Below are positions 61,873-64,000 of a stretch of 64,000 nucleotides of DNA, in pieces. How positions within the stretch are numbered: the stretch's first letter is position 1; each line of letters opens with the position of its first letter. This DNA comes from a bacterium 1XD42-76 (GTDB lineage: Bacteria; Bacillota; Clostridia; Lachnospirales; Lachnospiraceae). Under the pieces are notes generated by a model, which was not told the DNA's origin, searched no databases, and saw only the letters and a program-made list of their open reading frames with translations. Both the position numbers and the translations under genes were made by a program. The stretch spans positions 112,805-176,804 of the forward strand of contig QZDW01000006.1 in assembly GCA_009917545.1 (NCBI GenBank), written 5' to 3'.

Positions 61873-62712
61873 ATGAAAATCAAACTGATTGCCGCAGATT
61901 TGGATGGAACACTGCTTGACGATGCAAAGCAGCTTCCGGAGAAAAATCTGTGCGCTCTTTCACAGTGCGCCGAAAAAGGAATCGAAGTTGTACCGGCCAC
62001 AGGAAGAACGCTTTCCGGGTTGCCGAAGGAATTAAAGAGCCTGCCGGGAGTCCATTTTGCCATTTTGATGAATGGAGCTCTGGTTGCAGATTTGAGAAAC
62101 AATCATATATTGGATGCGTGCCGCCTGCCGTATTCCCTGGCTGTTCAGGTGATGGAACTTGCACGGTTTAGCCAGGATGATATCATGTATGACGCCTATG
62201 TGGATGGAATCGGCTATACGACGCATTATTTTTATGAGCATGTAGAAAAGTATGTGGAAAGTCCGGGGGTGGCCAAACTGGTCCGAACCACCAGAACCGC
62301 AGTGCCGGATCACATTGCTTTTATCGCTGAACAGGGACATGAGGTAGATAAAATCAATATGTTTTTTACGGAGGAACACATACGCGAAAAAATGCGAAAG
62401 CAGCTGGCACAGATTCCCGGCCTTCTTGTGTCCTCTTCACTGAAAAATAATCTGGAAATTAATGCGGCCGGTGCAGACAAAGGCGGCGCGCTTCTCCGAC
62501 TCGCCGGCCATCTGGGAATCGCAAGAGAAGAGACGATGGCATTTGGAGACGGTGAAAACGATGTATCACTGCTGCGCAGTGCCGGAATCGGCATTTCCAT
62601 GAAAAATGGTGTGCCTGCTGCCAAAGCGGCTGCCGATCAGGTGACGACATTGGATAATAATGAAAGTGGTGTGGCGGAAACGATCAGGCAGCTTGTGCTG
62701 AATGGTACCTGA
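61873..62712 (+). CDS. Cof-type HAD-IIB family phosphatase
   Basis: A 279-residue sugar-phosphatase-like hydrolase. HAD motif I is IAADLDGTLLDD (nucleophile Asp), motif II PATGRT, and motif III/IV is AFGDGENDVSLLRSAGIGIS, with a C2B cap between. Substrates in this family are small phosphosugars or flavin and vitamin phosphates; none can be assigned. It follows a terminator and has its own upstream region (TTGTTC about 61823; AT-rich -10 near 61850). Confidence 0.92.
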   Translation: MKIKLIAADLDGTLLDDAKQLPEKNLCALSQCAEKGIEVVPATGRTLSGLPKELKSLPGVHFAILMNGALVADLRNNHILDACRLPYSLAVQVMELARFSQDDIMYDAYVDGIGYTTHYFYEHVEKYVESPGVAKLVRTTRTAVPDHIAFIAEQGHEVDKINMFFTEEHIREKMRKQLAQIPGLLVSSSLKNNLEINAAGADKGGALLRLAGHLGIAREETMAFGDGENDVSLLRSAGIGISMKNGVPAAKAAADQVTTLDNNESGVAETIRQLVLNGT

Positions 62713-62763
62713 CAAGTATAAAACAGACGTGATTTGTAGAACTGATTGATGGAAAGGAATTCG

Positions 62764-63516
62764 ATGGATATAATTTCAGTGATATCGGAACGGTGGCTGG
62801 AGTTTGCAGTAGCAGTTTATCTGGTGGGAATGATACTATATGGGCACCATAAAGGATTTATCCGGCTTGTGGTGTCAGTTGTGGCGCTGGTGATATCGTT
62901 GATTACGGTTCATTTGGCAGTACCTTACACCATAAACTGGATCAAACATAATACCCCGATTTATGAAAATGTGAAGAGCTGGGTGGAGGAAACCGCGGGC
63001 CTTGATGAAATACTGAGTAATATGATGGATGGGGAAGCCCATGCTACGATGGAAAAAGCAGCAGAGAGAACCGTGATTGAGACTCTGAGGCTGCCGGAGC
63101 AGATGAAACGTCTTTTGCTGGAAAATAACAATGGCGAAGTTTATGATCTTCTGGGCGTGGGAATTTTCCGGGATTATGTGAGCAGCTATCTGGCGGGGAT
63201 TATGATCCGGGCAGCTGTGTCTGCTATATTGTTCCTGTGTGTATTTCTCTTGCTGCATGTAGCGGTCGCCTGGCTGGACCTGATTGCCAGGCTGCCGATC
63301 CTGTCCGGATTAAACCAGATCGCAGGGGCAATCCTTGGAGGTGTGGAAGCATTGTTCTTTATCTGGATTTTTTTTCTGTTCCTTACCGCAGTTTCCGGTA
63401 CAGAAATCGGCACTCAGGCAATGGAACAGCTGAACGGCAGTAAATGGCTGTCCTGGCTGTATCAACATAATTTATTGTCTTATTTTGCGCTGGGGATTTT
63501 TCGGAGTATTCTATAA
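62764..63516 (+). CDS. CvpA family membrane protein
   Basis: A 250-residue protein with about four TM helices (starting LEFAVAVYLVGMILYGHHKG, a typical CvpA opening) and a final helix region (GAILGGVEALFFIWIFFLFL). CvpA proteins influence colicin production, biofilm and envelope traits in other bacteria. The ATG at 62764 is chosen for AAAGGAA six bases upstream; 62746 would add six residues. It is 51 bases after the HAD gene and may share a transcript. Confidence 0.85.
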   Translation: MDIISVISERWLEFAVAVYLVGMILYGHHKGFIRLVVSVVALVISLITVHLAVPYTINWIKHNTPIYENVKSWVEETAGLDEILSNMMDGEAHATMEKAAERTVIETLRLPEQMKRLLLENNNGEVYDLLGVGIFRDYVSSYLAGIMIRAAVSAILFLCVFLLLHVAVAWLDLIARLPILSGLNQIAGAILGGVEALFFIWIFFLFLTAVSGTEIGTQAMEQLNGSKWLSWLYQHNLLSYFALGIFRSIL

Positions 63517-63752
63517 GAATACCAGCCAGGGAGCTTTTCATTCACAGCATTATAAAAAATGTGATGTCGCAAATCCGGTAATTGAGTCTGTGAGAGAAAC
63601 AATTCGTCACCATGTCGAAACCCGGACGGATAATAAAAGGAATATGTCAATTCCTGAATGCCACAAAATGTAGATAAAATAAAGAAAAAATAGCATATCT
63701 TGTGTCCGTTGAAAATGCCTGAAAAAATGTGTAAAAAAATGGAACAAATCAC

Positions 63753-63781
63753 TTGACAACGGAAAGATTACATGATATATT
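63753..63781 (+). promoter_or_regulatory. rRNA operon promoter P1
   Basis: TTGACA (63753-63758) and TATATT (63776-63781) are 17 bases apart. Confidence 0.8.
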
Positions 63782-63879
63782 AAAGCTCCAATGACGCGAG
63801 AGCGTTTCTTGGAAAGCCAAAAGCAGTTAGAGACAAGCTACCTGGCAAAAAGAAAAATAAAAAAAGATAAAAAAAGCAG

Positions 63880-63908
63880 TTGACAAACAGCGAGTGATGT
63901 GATAGAAT
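63880..63908 (+). promoter_or_regulatory. rRNA operon promoter P2
   Basis: TTGACA (63880-63885) and TAGAAT (63903-63908) are 17 bases apart. Confidence 0.85.
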
Positions 63909-63911
63909 GTC

Positions 63912-64000
63912 AGAGTTGCTGCTGAGGCCGGGAAGCAAAACCTGGTAAGAAAGCTGCAAAAGAGCACCTTGACAACTGAACAGTATGTAAAACCCTGAAA
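63912..64000 (+). other. Pre-16S leader of an rRNA operon (gene beyond window)
   Basis: GAGCACCTTGACAACTGAAC is a leader segment commonly seen just upstream of 16S rRNA in Clostridia. It follows P2, so the rRNA genes should start soon after base 64000. The 63517-63752 stretch before the promoters shows no gene. Confidence 0.7.

Overview
The window looks like a chromosomal segment of a spore-forming, gut-type Clostridia, most likely Lachnospiraceae. The evidence is the conserved hup-rqcP-yabP-yabQ-divIC-spoIIE-tilS-hpt-ftsH block, spoVG and spoVT, paired glgC/glgD, the large Gram-positive type of SRP RNA, strong sigma-A promoters and mostly mid-GC coding sequence. No species can be named from sequence alone.

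Layout. 1-6.3 kb: a DUF1576 membrane protein (5' end outside the window), a flavin-reductase-like PNPOx protein, an M20 amidohydrolase, glgC-glgD (glycogen synthesis) and spoVG. 6.3-8.9 kb: a large hybrid sensor kinase on the minus strand. 9.1-16.8 kb: spoVT, then the sporulation/division/tRNA-modification block ending in ftsH. 16.8-19.9 kb: two tandem copies of an interspersed repeat, a small-RNA-like unit, a GH13 alpha-glucosidase/neopullulanase-like enzyme and a Tyr-Phe-Gly tRNA cluster.

19.9-31 kb is an accessory island beside the tRNAs. Two ~210-bp copies of an integrase 3' end lie in direct orientation at 20004 and 30123. Between them are a degraded and an intact tyrosine recombinase, an IS256-family remnant, a module with the layout of an Fst/par-type type I toxin-antitoxin system, and a 6.3-kb serine-recombinase mobilizable transposon with 20-bp terminal inverted repeats. 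The transposon carries a MobV relaxase, a Cys-rich protein, an HTH regulator and a GNAT acetyltransferase, and sits inside an Ltp-type lipoprotein gene whose halves lie on either side of it.

31-41 kb: a catabolic cluster of M20 peptidase, a complete Dpp/Opp-type peptide ABC transporter, a C39-like peptidase, a FrlB-like SIS deglycase and a GntR/UTRA regulator. Its make-up suggests uptake and breakdown of peptides or Amadori-modified amino compounds. It is followed by tRNA-Gly(GCC). 41-52 kb: a YbhJ-type aconitase-family hydratase, malic enzyme, a low-complexity DUF6128-like protein, a radical-SAM activase, tadA and a BlaI/BlaR1-like regulator pair. 52-64 kb: SRP RNA, a metallophosphoesterase, pfkA with a long structured leader, dnaX-ybaB-recR, a giant TPR/low-complexity protein, a HAD phosphatase, a CvpA-family protein, and tandem promoters plus leader of an rRNA operon whose 16S gene lies beyond the end of the window.

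The two observations most worth a second look are (i) an interspersed ~105-bp structured repeat with about six full or partial copies at four intergenic loci, some tandem with a ~106-bp period, whose end helix appears to co-vary; and (ii) the compact type I toxin-antitoxin-like module at 22.4-22.7 kb.
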